DNA from: Planctomycetota bacterium
GTDB lineage: Bacteria; Planctomycetota; Brocadiia; JAJRTI01
DNA: 16,334 nucleotides
Assembly: GCA_024278415.1 (NCBI GenBank)
Contig: JAJRTI010000089.1
Location: 1 to 16,334 of the forward strand
Direction: 5' to 3'
Below the pieces are notes generated by a model that saw nothing but the letters and a program-made list of their open reading frames with translations, searched no databases and was not told the origin of the DNA. This document shows positions 7,541 through 14,227 of this stretch, one piece after another (within the stretch, counting starts at the first letter, position 1; the number at the start of each line of letters is the position of its first letter). Made by a program: the position numbers and the translations under genes.

Positions 7541-10081
7541 TCAGTCGGGCGGCTCTTTGGCGTCAATTGCGCAACGAAATCCGGAGTCCATATACGACCG
7601 ATTCGCGTTGCCCTCCTTGCGGGACGTGCACCCCAGCTTGTGGCCGAGCCCCCCCCGCCTGAAGCGGTGCCGGTCGTCGCTGCCGTAGCGGGAATCGCAC
7701 CATTCCCACACGTTGCCTACCATATCAACGCACCCATATGGGCTTCTGCCGCTGGTAAACTTGTCGACGGGCACTGTGCCCTCCGCACCGTAATTGCAGC
7801 GGCTTTCGTCCATCTCGTTGCCCCAGGGGTACTTCCGGCCATCGATACCACGCGCGGCCTTCTCCCACTCCTCCTCCGTCGGCAGGCGTTTGCCCACCCA
7901 CTTGGCGTAGCCCTTGGCCTCGTGGAAGGAAATGTTGCACACCGGGTGTTTCTCCTGGCCACGGGGCACTTCGCCGTTGGGCCAATGGCTGGGCATGGGG
8001 TGCTTGGTCGCCCGGCAGTACTTGTAGTATTCCGCGTTGGTCACCGGATACTTATCGATGTAGAACGCTTCCAACGTGAGTTTGTAGGGCCGGCGCAGGA
8101 GCCCTTGCTTCTGGTCGCCAAAGATAAACTCGCCGGCCTCCACGTAGCACATGTTGCGCACGAGCATCTTCTTCTTGACCGCTGCAAGCTTCTGCTGCAC
8201 GTCCCGCCGGTCGGGCGCGAGTTCCAGCGCCTTCTCGATGCGCGCGTGCGCGATCTCGTAGCGCTTGCTTTTGATGTGTTGGTCGGCCTCGGCGACGAGT
8301 TCGTCGGCCTGGTGACTGAGTTGTGCGCCCAACCCCTTGGCCGCGATTTGGTAGAGCTTGGCCGCCCGCGCGTTGTCCGGGGCGAGTTCGCATACGCGAT
8401 CGAGCAACCGCACTGCGTCCGCAAACTTCTTCTTCTCAATGGCCTTGCTCGCCGCGCCCGTGGTGCGCTCGATAAACTCCTCTCTCGCCCGGCGTGTTTG
8501 CGCTTTGCCGGACTCGACGACCTTCGCGAGCGACTCGTTCTTGGGGTCGAGAGCCAACGCGGCGTCGTACGCGGCCACGGCCTCCTCGAACTTTTCCTCC
8601 TCCGTCAGCTTGGCGCCCTGCGCAACGTTCACCCGCACGTCGCGCTCTTTGACCTTTTGCGGGATCACCTCCAGCGCCTTCCGCACGCCCTTATCCTCGG
8701 GCCGAAGCTTCAGCGCCTCTTTCAGATGTTTCTCGGCGTCTTCGTAGCGCAACTGTCTGATGAACTCTTGGGCCTTGGTGCGGTGGTCGTTCAGGAGTTG
8801 CTCCAGCTCCTGAGCCCGCTCGAGCACCTTCTTGCCCTCCAGATACTCCGGCACCAGATCGACAGCCTTCTGGGCCACCTCGACCGCGCTGGCATAGCGG
8901 TTCTGGTTGATGAACTTGCGCGCTTGCTCTAAGCAATCCAAGGCCTTGTTGTAATCGTTCAGATCGAGCCCGCAAGTGCCGCAGAACGCCGCGCCAATGC
9001 GGTTTTCGTTGCCACACTGCGGGCACTCTTGGAAAAGGCCGCCGCCGCACCCCTGACAGAACTTGACGTCCTCGCGATTGCGTGCGCCACACCCCGGGCA
9101 GGTCGGCAAGCCCAAGATCATCGGGTCCGACGCCACTTCAGGGGGATGGCTGATCGCCGCGTCGAGCGCCGCTATCATCTCCTCGCACGTTTGGTAGCGT
9201 TTTTCACGGTCCGGCTCGACACACTTAATGATGACCTCGCGCAACTCGAACGGGATGTCCGATTCCCGAATCATGCTAGGCGATTGGCCGGTCACCATCT
9301 CGTACATTGTCGCGCCCAGCGCGTAGATGTCCGCGCGCTGGTCCACGCTCTTCGCGTCCGTCTTCTGCTCCGGCGGCATGTAGGATAGCGTGCCCATGCC
9401 GTAGCCGGTCTTGGACAGTTCGTCGCCGCTGGCAACCGCGGCCAAGCCGAAGTCCACGATCTTGGGCACGTCATCCTCGCCGAGCAGGATATTGGCTGGC
9501 TTGATGTCTCGGTGGATAATCTCCCGCTTGTGCGCGTACGACAAGCCTTGCGCGATTTGGCGAGTCAGCTTGATGGTCGTATCCACGCTCAGCTTGCCTT
9601 CAGAGCGGATGCGCTCCTTCAAGCTGTCACCCTCCACAAACTCCATCGCGATATAGTATCCCCCCTCGTCATCGTTCACATCATAAATTCGGATGATGTT
9701 GAAGTGGTTGAGCGCGGCAATGGCTTGGGCTTCGCGCAGAAAGCGCTCGACCCCGGCCTCTTGCTCCTCAGCCACAGGGAGCAGGCGTTTGAGCGCGATG
9801 TGGATCTTGAGCTTGGTATCGATGGCCTCGTAGATGGCTCCCATGCCGCCTTGGCCGATGGTGCGCACGATCTCGTACCGCCCGTGGCCGCAGGAAGTCG
9901 GCACCTCGGGCTCGCCCGACTCTTCTCCGGCCTCGCCCACTTGCTCCACGTCAGCCACCGAACTATCCCCGTTGCTCTCCGCTTGCGCCTCCTCCTCATG
10001 TGGCGCCTCGGTGGCGCTGTCACAGTGCGGGCACGTGGCGACGCCGTCCTCGACCTCTTTTTCGCACGTTGGGCAGATCAT
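7541..10081 (-). CDS. Ser/Thr protein kinase with zinc ribbons, TPRs and FGE/SUMF1-like C-terminus
   Basis: Soluble 846-aa multidomain kinase. An N-terminal CxxC/CxxC ribbon (C3, C6, C17, C20) precedes an acidic linker. The Hanks-type kinase domain (about 69-312) has the glycine loop GQGGMG (76-81), K98, E118, HRDIKPAN (190-197) and DFG (210-212), all intact, so activity is expected. Two more ribbons follow (C328/C331/C342/C345 and C353/C356/C367/C370), then TPR-like helical repeats (about 375-640). The formylglycine-generating-enzyme-like domain (about 643-843) has FYIDKYPVTNAEYYKYC, RLPTEEEWEKAARG, GNVWEW and GFRCA. The FGE catalytic cysteine pair is not evident, so this domain is probably non-catalytic. 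No membrane segment is seen. ATG 10081 (MICPTC) is preferred on domain grounds, but its Shine-Dalgarno is poor; ATG 10141 is in frame. It heads the pilB-pilT-gspE cluster. Confidence 0.9.
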   Translation of the reverse strand: MICPTCEKEVEDGVATCPHCDSATEAPHEEEAQAESNGDSSVADVEQVGEAGEESGEPEVPTSCGHGRYEIVRTIGQGGMGAIYEAIDTKLKIHIALKRLLPVAEEQEAGVERFLREAQAIAALNHFNIIRIYDVNDDEGGYYIAMEFVEGDSLKERIRSEGKLSVDTTIKLTRQIAQGLSYAHKREIIHRDIKPANILLGEDDVPKIVDFGLAAVASGDELSKTGYGMGTLSYMPPEQKTDAKSVDQRADIYALGATMYEMVTGQSPSMIRESDIPFELREVIIKCVEPDREKRYQTCEEMIAALDAAISHPPEVASDPMILGLPTCPGCGARNREDVKFCQGCGGGLFQECPQCGNENRIGAAFCGTCGLDLNDYNKALDCLEQARKFINQNRYASAVEVAQKAVDLVPEYLEGKKVLERAQELEQLLNDHRTKAQEFIRQLRYEDAEKHLKEALKLRPEDKGVRKALEVIPQKVKERDVRVNVAQGAKLTEEEKFEEAVAAYDAALALDPKNESLAKVVESGKAQTRRAREEFIERTTGAASKAIEKKKFADAVRLLDRVCELAPDNARAAKLYQIAAKGLGAQLSHQADELVAEADQHIKSKRYEIAHARIEKALELAPDRRDVQQKLAAVKKKMLVRNMCYVEAGEFIFGDQKQGLLRRPYKLTLEAFYIDKYPVTNAEYYKYCRATKHPMPSHWPNGEVPRGQEKHPVCNISFHEAKGYAKWVGKRLPTEEEWEKAARGIDGRKYPWGNEMDESRCNYGAEGTVPVDKFTSGRSPYGCVDMVGNVWEWCDSRYGSDDRHRFRRGGLGHKLGCTSRKEGNANRSYMDSGFRCAIDAKEPPD

Positions 10082-10194
10082 CTCGTAACAGGTGGGCCAA
10101 GAACCAATGATCCCGCACCAGCCCCATGCACGAAACGACATCGCCCGCAACTAGGGCCAGTGCAGCAGGGAAAACCACGCCTCCTAGCGACTGA

Positions 10195-10223
10195 ATTGTA
10201 GCTCGCAGTGGGCCGTGTGTCAA
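10195..10223 (-). promoter_or_regulatory. Sigma70-type promoter of the kinase gene
   Basis: A perfect TTGACA (10223-10218), a 17-nt spacer and TACAAT (10200-10195) on the minus strand. The predicted start is near 10188, about 107 nt before ATG 10081. It probably also serves pilB, pilT and gspE downstream, because no comparable promoter was found in the gaps between them. Confidence 0.75.
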
Positions 10224-10229
10224 CACGGC
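10212..10229. promoter_or_regulatory. Operator-like palindrome centred on the -35 box
   Basis: GCCGTGT-N4-ACACGGC is a perfect 7-bp inverted repeat spanning 18 bp, and the -35 hexamer lies at its centre. A dimeric repressor bound here would block RNA polymerase. No candidate regulator gene is in the window. A chance palindrome or transcript hairpin is possible. Confidence 0.5.
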
Positions 10230-10268
10230 GCGGCGCTTGGCGCTGGGCGGGGGTGAGAGCGCCGCGCC
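10227..10268 (-). terminator. Long-stem hairpin after the BNR gene
   Basis: A perfect 11-bp GC-rich stem (arms 10227-10237 and 10258-10268) with a 20-nt loop begins 3 nt after the TGA stop of the BNR gene. No T-tract follows, so termination may be partial or Rho-dependent. The distal arm runs into the -35 palindrome of the kinase promoter. The rest of the 10082-10271 gap is promoter and leader. Confidence 0.45.
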
Positions 10269-10271
10269 ACG

Positions 10272-11390
10272 TCACAGCGACCGGAAGTTCTCCTGCCGGC
10301 AGAAGTACGTGTGGTTTGCGTCGTGGAAGTTGTGCGCCCCCACGTATGCCGCGCGCACGTGATAGATGATGTGGTCCCCGTCGAACTGCCAGTCTACGTA
10401 CTGGAAACCGGTCTTGCGCACCGAGTCCTCTGGCGTGTTCTCGTAATGGTCCTCCATGAGGACCTTCTTGCGCTCCCAAGTGCGCAGGTCGGCCGAGCAG
10501 AAGATCGACAGCCGGTTCCGCCGAATCCGCGCCGGCTCGTTGGCCATGTCGTTCACCAGCGTCCAGTAGAGGCCCGTCTCAGCGTCGCGCCGAATCGTGA
10601 ACTTCGACAGGCCGCCCGGGAAATCGATGAATCCGGCCGCAGGATCGAACGTGAGCGTGTGCGGGTCTCCGATCTTGACCATCGCGGCCTTGTTCAGCAC
10701 CGGGTCCGAATGGACGCGCAGGATGTTCCACAGGCCACCATCGGGCCCCTCGACCACGTTGCCTTCGAGCCAGCCCGCGGCCATCTTCCCACCGCCGAAC
10801 TCCGGCGGATCGGTCTCTGGATCGTACGCCAGCTTGTTCGTGATGGTCCAGTTCGACGCCTTCAGCAGATCCGCATCCTCCGGCGCCGAGACGACACAGG
10901 CCTTGAAGCCTTTGGGCCAGTTGAGCGGGTCGTTGTCCTCGAACGCGCGCCAGATTCGGCCCTGGGCCACCAGCACGGGCACGGGCGCACAATGGAAGTT
11001 CGGCGGATCGTGGTATGGCCCGCCCGGGAACAGGAGGCCCGTGTCCCCGTCCTTGGGGTGTGTCCAGGTGTACCCCCCATCCTCAGAGCGCCGAATCACC
11101 ACACTGCCGTACTGCGCGGACACGCCCATGAAATACACCGCGTCGCGATGCACGAACAGCGTGCTCCAATAGCCGCCGGTGATGTGCGTGATGTTCCGCC
11201 AAGAGCGCCCATCGTCGCTCGAACGGTAGATGCTCGACATGTGCTCTTCGTTTTCAAGGTTCCGCGGGCAGCCTTTCCCGAAGTAGTCGTGCGACGCGAG
11301 CAAGTCGCCATCAGGCAGCCGCACGATGCTTGGGCTGCCGAGGTAGCACTGGGTACGCGGGTCTTGGTAACGGACTTCGCTAATCCACAT
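10272..11390 (-). CDS. BNR-repeat / sialidase-fold protein
   Basis: Predicted six-bladed beta-propeller of the sialidase/BNR superfamily, 372 aa. Asp-box motifs S/T-x-D-x-G-x-x-W are seen at 57-64 (SSDDGRSW) and 102-109 (SEDGGYTW). A degenerate one lies near 299-305 (SADLRTW). The N-terminus has the exo-sialidase-like pattern GSPSIVRLPDGDLLASHDYFG. The arginine triad of true sialidases cannot be assigned with confidence, so the substrate is unknown; a glycoside hydrolase or a non-catalytic sugar-binding propeller are both possible. There is no signal peptide or membrane segment, so it should be cytoplasmic. AGGAG lies about 10 nt before the ATG. A promoter (11454-11482) upstream and a hairpin immediately downstream suggest a single-gene unit. 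Confidence 0.85.
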   Translation of the reverse strand: MWISEVRYQDPRTQCYLGSPSIVRLPDGDLLASHDYFGKGCPRNLENEEHMSSIYRSSDDGRSWRNITHITGGYWSTLFVHRDAVYFMGVSAQYGSVVIRRSEDGGYTWTHPKDGDTGLLFPGGPYHDPPNFHCAPVPVLVAQGRIWRAFEDNDPLNWPKGFKACVVSAPEDADLLKASNWTITNKLAYDPETDPPEFGGGKMAAGWLEGNVVEGPDGGLWNILRVHSDPVLNKAAMVKIGDPHTLTFDPAAGFIDFPGGLSKFTIRRDAETGLYWTLVNDMANEPARIRRNRLSIFCSADLRTWERKKVLMEDHYENTPEDSVRKTGFQYVDWQFDGDHIIYHVRAAYVGAHNFHDANHTYFCRQENFRSL

Positions 11391-11415
11391 GCCGAGGGGT
11401 CTCCTATGCAGGGCC

Positions 11416-11434
11416 GGCCGCGTCAGCCGCGGCC
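11416..11434. other. Hairpin in the BNR gene leader
   Basis: GGCCGCG, a 5-nt loop and CGCGGCC form a 7-bp stem. It lies between the predicted transcription start (near 11447) and the AGGAG ribosome binding site. It could modulate translation initiation, or it may be a by-product of high GC content. Confidence 0.35.
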
Positions 11435-11453
11435 ATCGCGGCGAAAGCGCAGC

Positions 11454-11482
11454 ATTCTACTGACGCGCCCGAGCCCGGTCAA
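11454..11482 (-). promoter_or_regulatory. Sigma70-type promoter of the BNR gene
   Basis: TTGACC (11482-11477), a 17-nt spacer and TAGAAT (11459-11454) on the minus strand; each hexamer matches 5 of 6 consensus bases. The predicted leader is about 57 nt. It indicates that the BNR gene is not simply the last gene of the ABC operon. Confidence 0.7.
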
Positions 11483-11491
11483 CGCCCACGC

Positions 11492-11519
11492 GCCTGTGCT
11501 CACGCCAGTGAGCACAGGC
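11492..11519. terminator. Perfect 12-bp hairpin downstream of the ABC ATPase gene
   Basis: GCCTGTGCTCAC, a 4-nt loop and GTGAGCACAGGC form a 12-bp stem without mismatches. It lies about 80 nt after the ABC gene stop and just upstream of the BNR promoter. No T-run flanks it on either strand, so it is either a Rho-assisted transcript end or part of an extragenic repeat. Nothing else is seen in 11520-11598 except a short hairpin over the ABC stop codon (11585-11601). Confidence 0.45.
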
Positions 11520-11598
11520 TGCCGTGTAATGATGAGACGGCTCAATCCTACCGCACGGTCCGTCGCGAGTGTCCAGGGGCAAGTTGAGCGAGGCGCGC

Positions 11599-13098
11599 TC
11601 ACTCCCCGATCGCCCAGTGCATGATCTCTTGCTGCGTGGCTCGGCCGCGTGGGAGTTCCTTTGCGATCACGCCATCGCGCATAACGAGGACGCGGTCGCT
11701 CATGCCGATGACTTCGGGCAGTTCGGACGAGACCATGAGGATGCCCACGCCGCGATCCGCGAGTTGGCTCATCACCCTGTGGATCTCCGCCTTCGCGCCC
11801 ACGTCGATGCCGCGGGTGGGCTCGTCGAGCAGGATGGCCTTGGGCGCCGCGTTGAGCCACTTGCCGAGCACAACCTTCTGCTGGTTGCCGCCGCTAAGTT
11901 GGCCCGCCTTCGCGCTGGGGTTCGGAGGCGACACGCCCAGCTCCGCTATGCGCTGCTGGGCGAGCGCGCGTTTGCGGCCGTGGTCGATCCGGCCTAGCAG
12001 ACCCGCCAGCCGGGGCAGAATGGGATAAGCCATGTTGTCGTCGAGCGCCATGCCGAGGAAGAGGCCCTCGCCGCGGCGGTCTTCGGTGACCAGGGCAATG
12101 CCCGCGTGAATCGCGTCCGCGGGCGAGTCGATGGAGACGCGGTCGCCATCGACGAACACCTCCTTCGCCTCCACCGGATCAGCGCCGAAGATCGCGCGTA
12201 GCAACTCCGTGCGCCCCGCGCCCATGAGCCCCGCGACCCCGACGATCTCTCCCGCATGCACGCTCAGGCTCACCTCGCGCGGCGTCCCTCGCCGGCGGAG
12301 GCCCGCAACCCGCAGCACCTCGCGGCGGGTCGGCGTGTTGGTCTTGGGAAAAACATCGTCCAACTCCCGGCCCACCATCATCTCAATCAGTTCCTCCCGC
12401 GTCGTGTCCGCCACGGCCTTCGTGCCGACCTTCGTGCCGTCACGCAGCACGGTCACCCGATCGCACACCCGGAAAAGCTCATCGAGACGGTGCGAGATGT
12501 AAACGACCGTCACCCCCTGGCCTTTGAGCGTATGGATGACTTGGAAGAGCCGCTCGGCCTCTTGATCGCTCAGCGCGGACGTGGGCTCGTCCATGAGGAT
12601 CAACCTTGCATGGCTGGCCAGCGCGCGAGCGATTTCGACCAGTTGCTGCACGCCCACGCCCACGTCTCGAACCAGCATGCGCGGGTCGGCTTCGATGCCA
12701 AGCTTGGCCAACGCCTCGCCCGCGCGCGCATAGACCTCGCGCCATTGCACCGCACCGGCCTTGTGCGCCAGCCGCCCTGCGAAAATATTCTCCGCGAAGC
12801 TGACATCGGGGATGAGGCTCAACTCTTGATAGATGATCGCGATGCCCCGGCGCTGTGCTTCGAGCGGATTGCCCGGCCGGTAGGGCTGGCCATCGAACTC
12901 CACGCTCCCCGTGTCCGGCCGATGGACGCCGCTGAGGATCTTCAACAACGTCGACTTGCCCGCGCCGTTTTCGCCCACGAGTCCATGCACCTCGCCCCGC
13001 TTCACCTCGACGCTCACGCGGTCGAGCGCCTGCACGCCGGGGAAGCGCTTGGAGATGCTCCGCATCTGGAGCAGGGTGTCGGTCTGGGCCGCGGGCAC
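11599..13098 (-). CDS. RbsA/MglA-type sugar ABC transporter ATP-binding protein
   Basis: Double-cassette ATPase of the carbohydrate uptake CUT2 family (ribose, galactose, xylose and related importers), at the inner face of the membrane. At 499 aa it has the usual length. Cassette 1 has Walker A GENGAGKS (42-49), a weak signature VGVGVQQ (146-152), Walker B LILMDEP (167-172) and the switch His at 203. Cassette 2 has the family-typical degenerate Walker A GLMGAGRT (290-297), a canonical LSGGNQQ (401-407) and LLDEPTRGID (423-432). I chose GTG 13098, with AGGCGG 7 nt upstream, because it gives the normal short N-terminus. A GTG at 13131 would overlap the upstream gene by 22 bp. No permease or binding-protein gene is in the window, so the sugar is unknown. 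Confidence 0.92.
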   Translation of the reverse strand: MPAAQTDTLLQMRSISKRFPGVQALDRVSVEVKRGEVHGLVGENGAGKSTLLKILSGVHRPDTGSVEFDGQPYRPGNPLEAQRRGIAIIYQELSLIPDVSFAENIFAGRLAHKAGAVQWREVYARAGEALAKLGIEADPRMLVRDVGVGVQQLVEIARALASHARLILMDEPTSALSDQEAERLFQVIHTLKGQGVTVVYISHRLDELFRVCDRVTVLRDGTKVGTKAVADTTREELIEMMVGRELDDVFPKTNTPTRREVLRVAGLRRRGTPREVSLSVHAGEIVGVAGLMGAGRTELLRAIFGADPVEAKEVFVDGDRVSIDSPADAIHAGIALVTEDRRGEGLFLGMALDDNMAYPILPRLAGLLGRIDHGRKRALAQQRIAELGVSPPNPSAKAGQLSGGNQQKVVLGKWLNAAPKAILLDEPTRGIDVGAKAEIHRVMSQLADRGVGILMVSSELPEVIGMSDRVLVMRDGVIAKELPRGRATQQEIMHWAIGE

Positions 13099-13105
13099 GC
13101 TGGAG

Positions 13106-13111
13106 CCGCCT
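13106..13111 (-). promoter_or_regulatory. Ribosome binding site of the ABC gene, overlapping the upstream stop codon
   Basis: AGGCGG on the minus strand shares two bases with the TAG stop of the DUF4384 gene and lies 7 nt before GTG 13098. This arrangement suggests translational coupling. Confidence 0.5.
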
Positions 13112-14009
13112 ACTTCACGTGTTTGAACCACAGCGTCTGCACGAATTCATTGTACCCGGCCGTGTACACGGTGGGCTCGAATGCCAATTCCTGTCCCAAG
13201 CCGTATTGCGGCTTCGCGTACTGCTTCGGTCCGGCCGTCATCCCGCCGAAGCCGCGAGTGTACACGGTGACCTCGTTCACCTCTGCGAGGAGGTCGGGCA
13301 CCTCGATCACCTCTGTCTTCGGCCGGCCCGCCTCATTCTTCTCATCGACTCGCCAGTTCCATTGCCTCTTCACGATCTTCGCACTGGCGTCGGCGAAGTA
13401 TTGAGACAGTTCCTCGATCGGCGCCTTGCGTTCCTGTGAGACGAGCAGGTAGAACTTTTCGATACCCGTACTCTGGTCGAGATATGCCCAATTGCGCCCG
13501 GGCGGCAACTCGTATACGCGAGCCGGCTGCACCGGATTGCGCCCGCCGGGCAGGATGGCTTCGTTGGGGAAGAAGGGATCGATCTTCCCTGTTGAATCCA
13601 CCTGGAACGCATACACGTAACACGGCCGTGAGACGCGGAGCCGCAACTTATAGTGGTCCACTCCGCTGCGCAACAGCGGCGCCGAGCCCTGCTGCGACCC
13701 CTGAGCATTGAGGTACCGGCGAAGCACGCGCACGCGGCTGTGCTCCTCGCTCTGGAGCGCGTAGAGCACGTCGAACTCGACCTTCACCTGCTTCCACTTC
13801 GGCAAGCGCACCATCTCCTTGGTGTCTTCGAGCACGCGCATGAACGCGACCGCTTTGCGCGCGTAATCCGGGCCGTAGTTGGCCGCCACCTCACGTTGGA
13901 GTTTGGCCAGATCGGGCACCGAGCCCTGCGGCGTGATCGCGGTGGACTTCTTGTATTCCGCCGCGGCGCACGACACGGCTATCGCGCAACAGCAAGCGAA
14001 CGCGAGCAT
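13110..14009 (-). CDS. Secreted or lipid-anchored DUF4384-domain protein
   Basis: Predicted envelope protein of 299 aa. A short hydrophobic N-terminus, MLAFACCCAIAVSCAAAEYKK, acts as export signal; AVSC at 11-14 could be a weak lipobox, or cleavage may follow the alanines. The central part (about 118-195) has the DUF4384 pattern: YKLRLRVSRPCYVYAFQVDSTGKI, then FFPNE and a Y-x-LPPG strand, ending in a FYLLVSQE strand. DUF4384 has no established biochemical function; it recurs beside kinases, FlgO/CsgG-like and other envelope proteins (recollection). ATG 14009 has AGGGA 8 nt upstream. An in-frame ATG at 14189, with GGAGG 9 nt upstream, would add 60 Arg-rich residues with weaker third-position GC, so I reject it. 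Followed closely by the ABC ATPase gene. Confidence 0.8.
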   Translation of the reverse strand: MLAFACCCAIAVSCAAAEYKKSTAITPQGSVPDLAKLQREVAANYGPDYARKAVAFMRVLEDTKEMVRLPKWKQVKVEFDVLYALQSEEHSRVRVLRRYLNAQGSQQGSAPLLRSGVDHYKLRLRVSRPCYVYAFQVDSTGKIDPFFPNEAILPGGRNPVQPARVYELPPGRNWAYLDQSTGIEKFYLLVSQERKAPIEELSQYFADASAKIVKRQWNWRVDEKNEAGRPKTEVIEVPDLLAEVNEVTVYTRGFGGMTAGPKQYAKPQYGLGQELAFEPTVYTAGYNEFVQTLWFKHVK

Positions 14010-14227
14010 CCTGCAAGTCCCTGTGGGGATCGACCGCGTTCGTAGCACGCTCGTAAGAGCGGTGCTGTCTGGTGGCGTGGAGGGCCCAGAGCGGAACGCA
14101 CTGACGTGCGTGCTACCAGCGGCAAATCGCGCCCTCGGACGATACGGACTTGCGGAATGCCGTACGAAGCTGAAGCGTCGGGATTTCATGGTACTGGGCC
14201 TCCGGGTGCCAGGGGTCGTGGGTGGTC
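14010..14227. other. 218-bp intergenic leader with two small hairpins
   Basis: This gap lies between the FlgO/TPR and DUF4384 genes. It holds a bulged 9-bp stem (14044-14066, AGCAC-GCTC over GAGC-GTGCT) and ACGCAC-tgac-GTGCGT (14096-14111). I found no convincing promoter. An ORF extension of the DUF4384 gene covers most of it but looks non-coding. Confidence 0.4.

Noticed and set aside
7541..8160. Active formylglycine-generating enzyme (sulfatase maturation)
   Set aside because: The fold motifs are present, but the paired catalytic cysteines of FGE are not evident: only one Cys lies between the RRGG and GFRCA motifs. There is also no sulfatase gene here. A binding or structural role is more likely.
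10020..10226. Small minus-strand ORF spanning the kinase promoter and start
   Set aside because: It begins upstream of the predicted transcription start and overlaps the kinase zinc ribbon in another frame. AGGAGG is only 1 nt from its internal GTG, too close to act as a ribosome binding site.
13099..13131. Longer GTG start (13131) for the ABC ATPase
   Set aside because: It has no Shine-Dalgarno and adds residues not typical of RbsA. GTG 13098 has AGGCGG at 7 nt and fits the family N-terminus, though overlap starts do occur.
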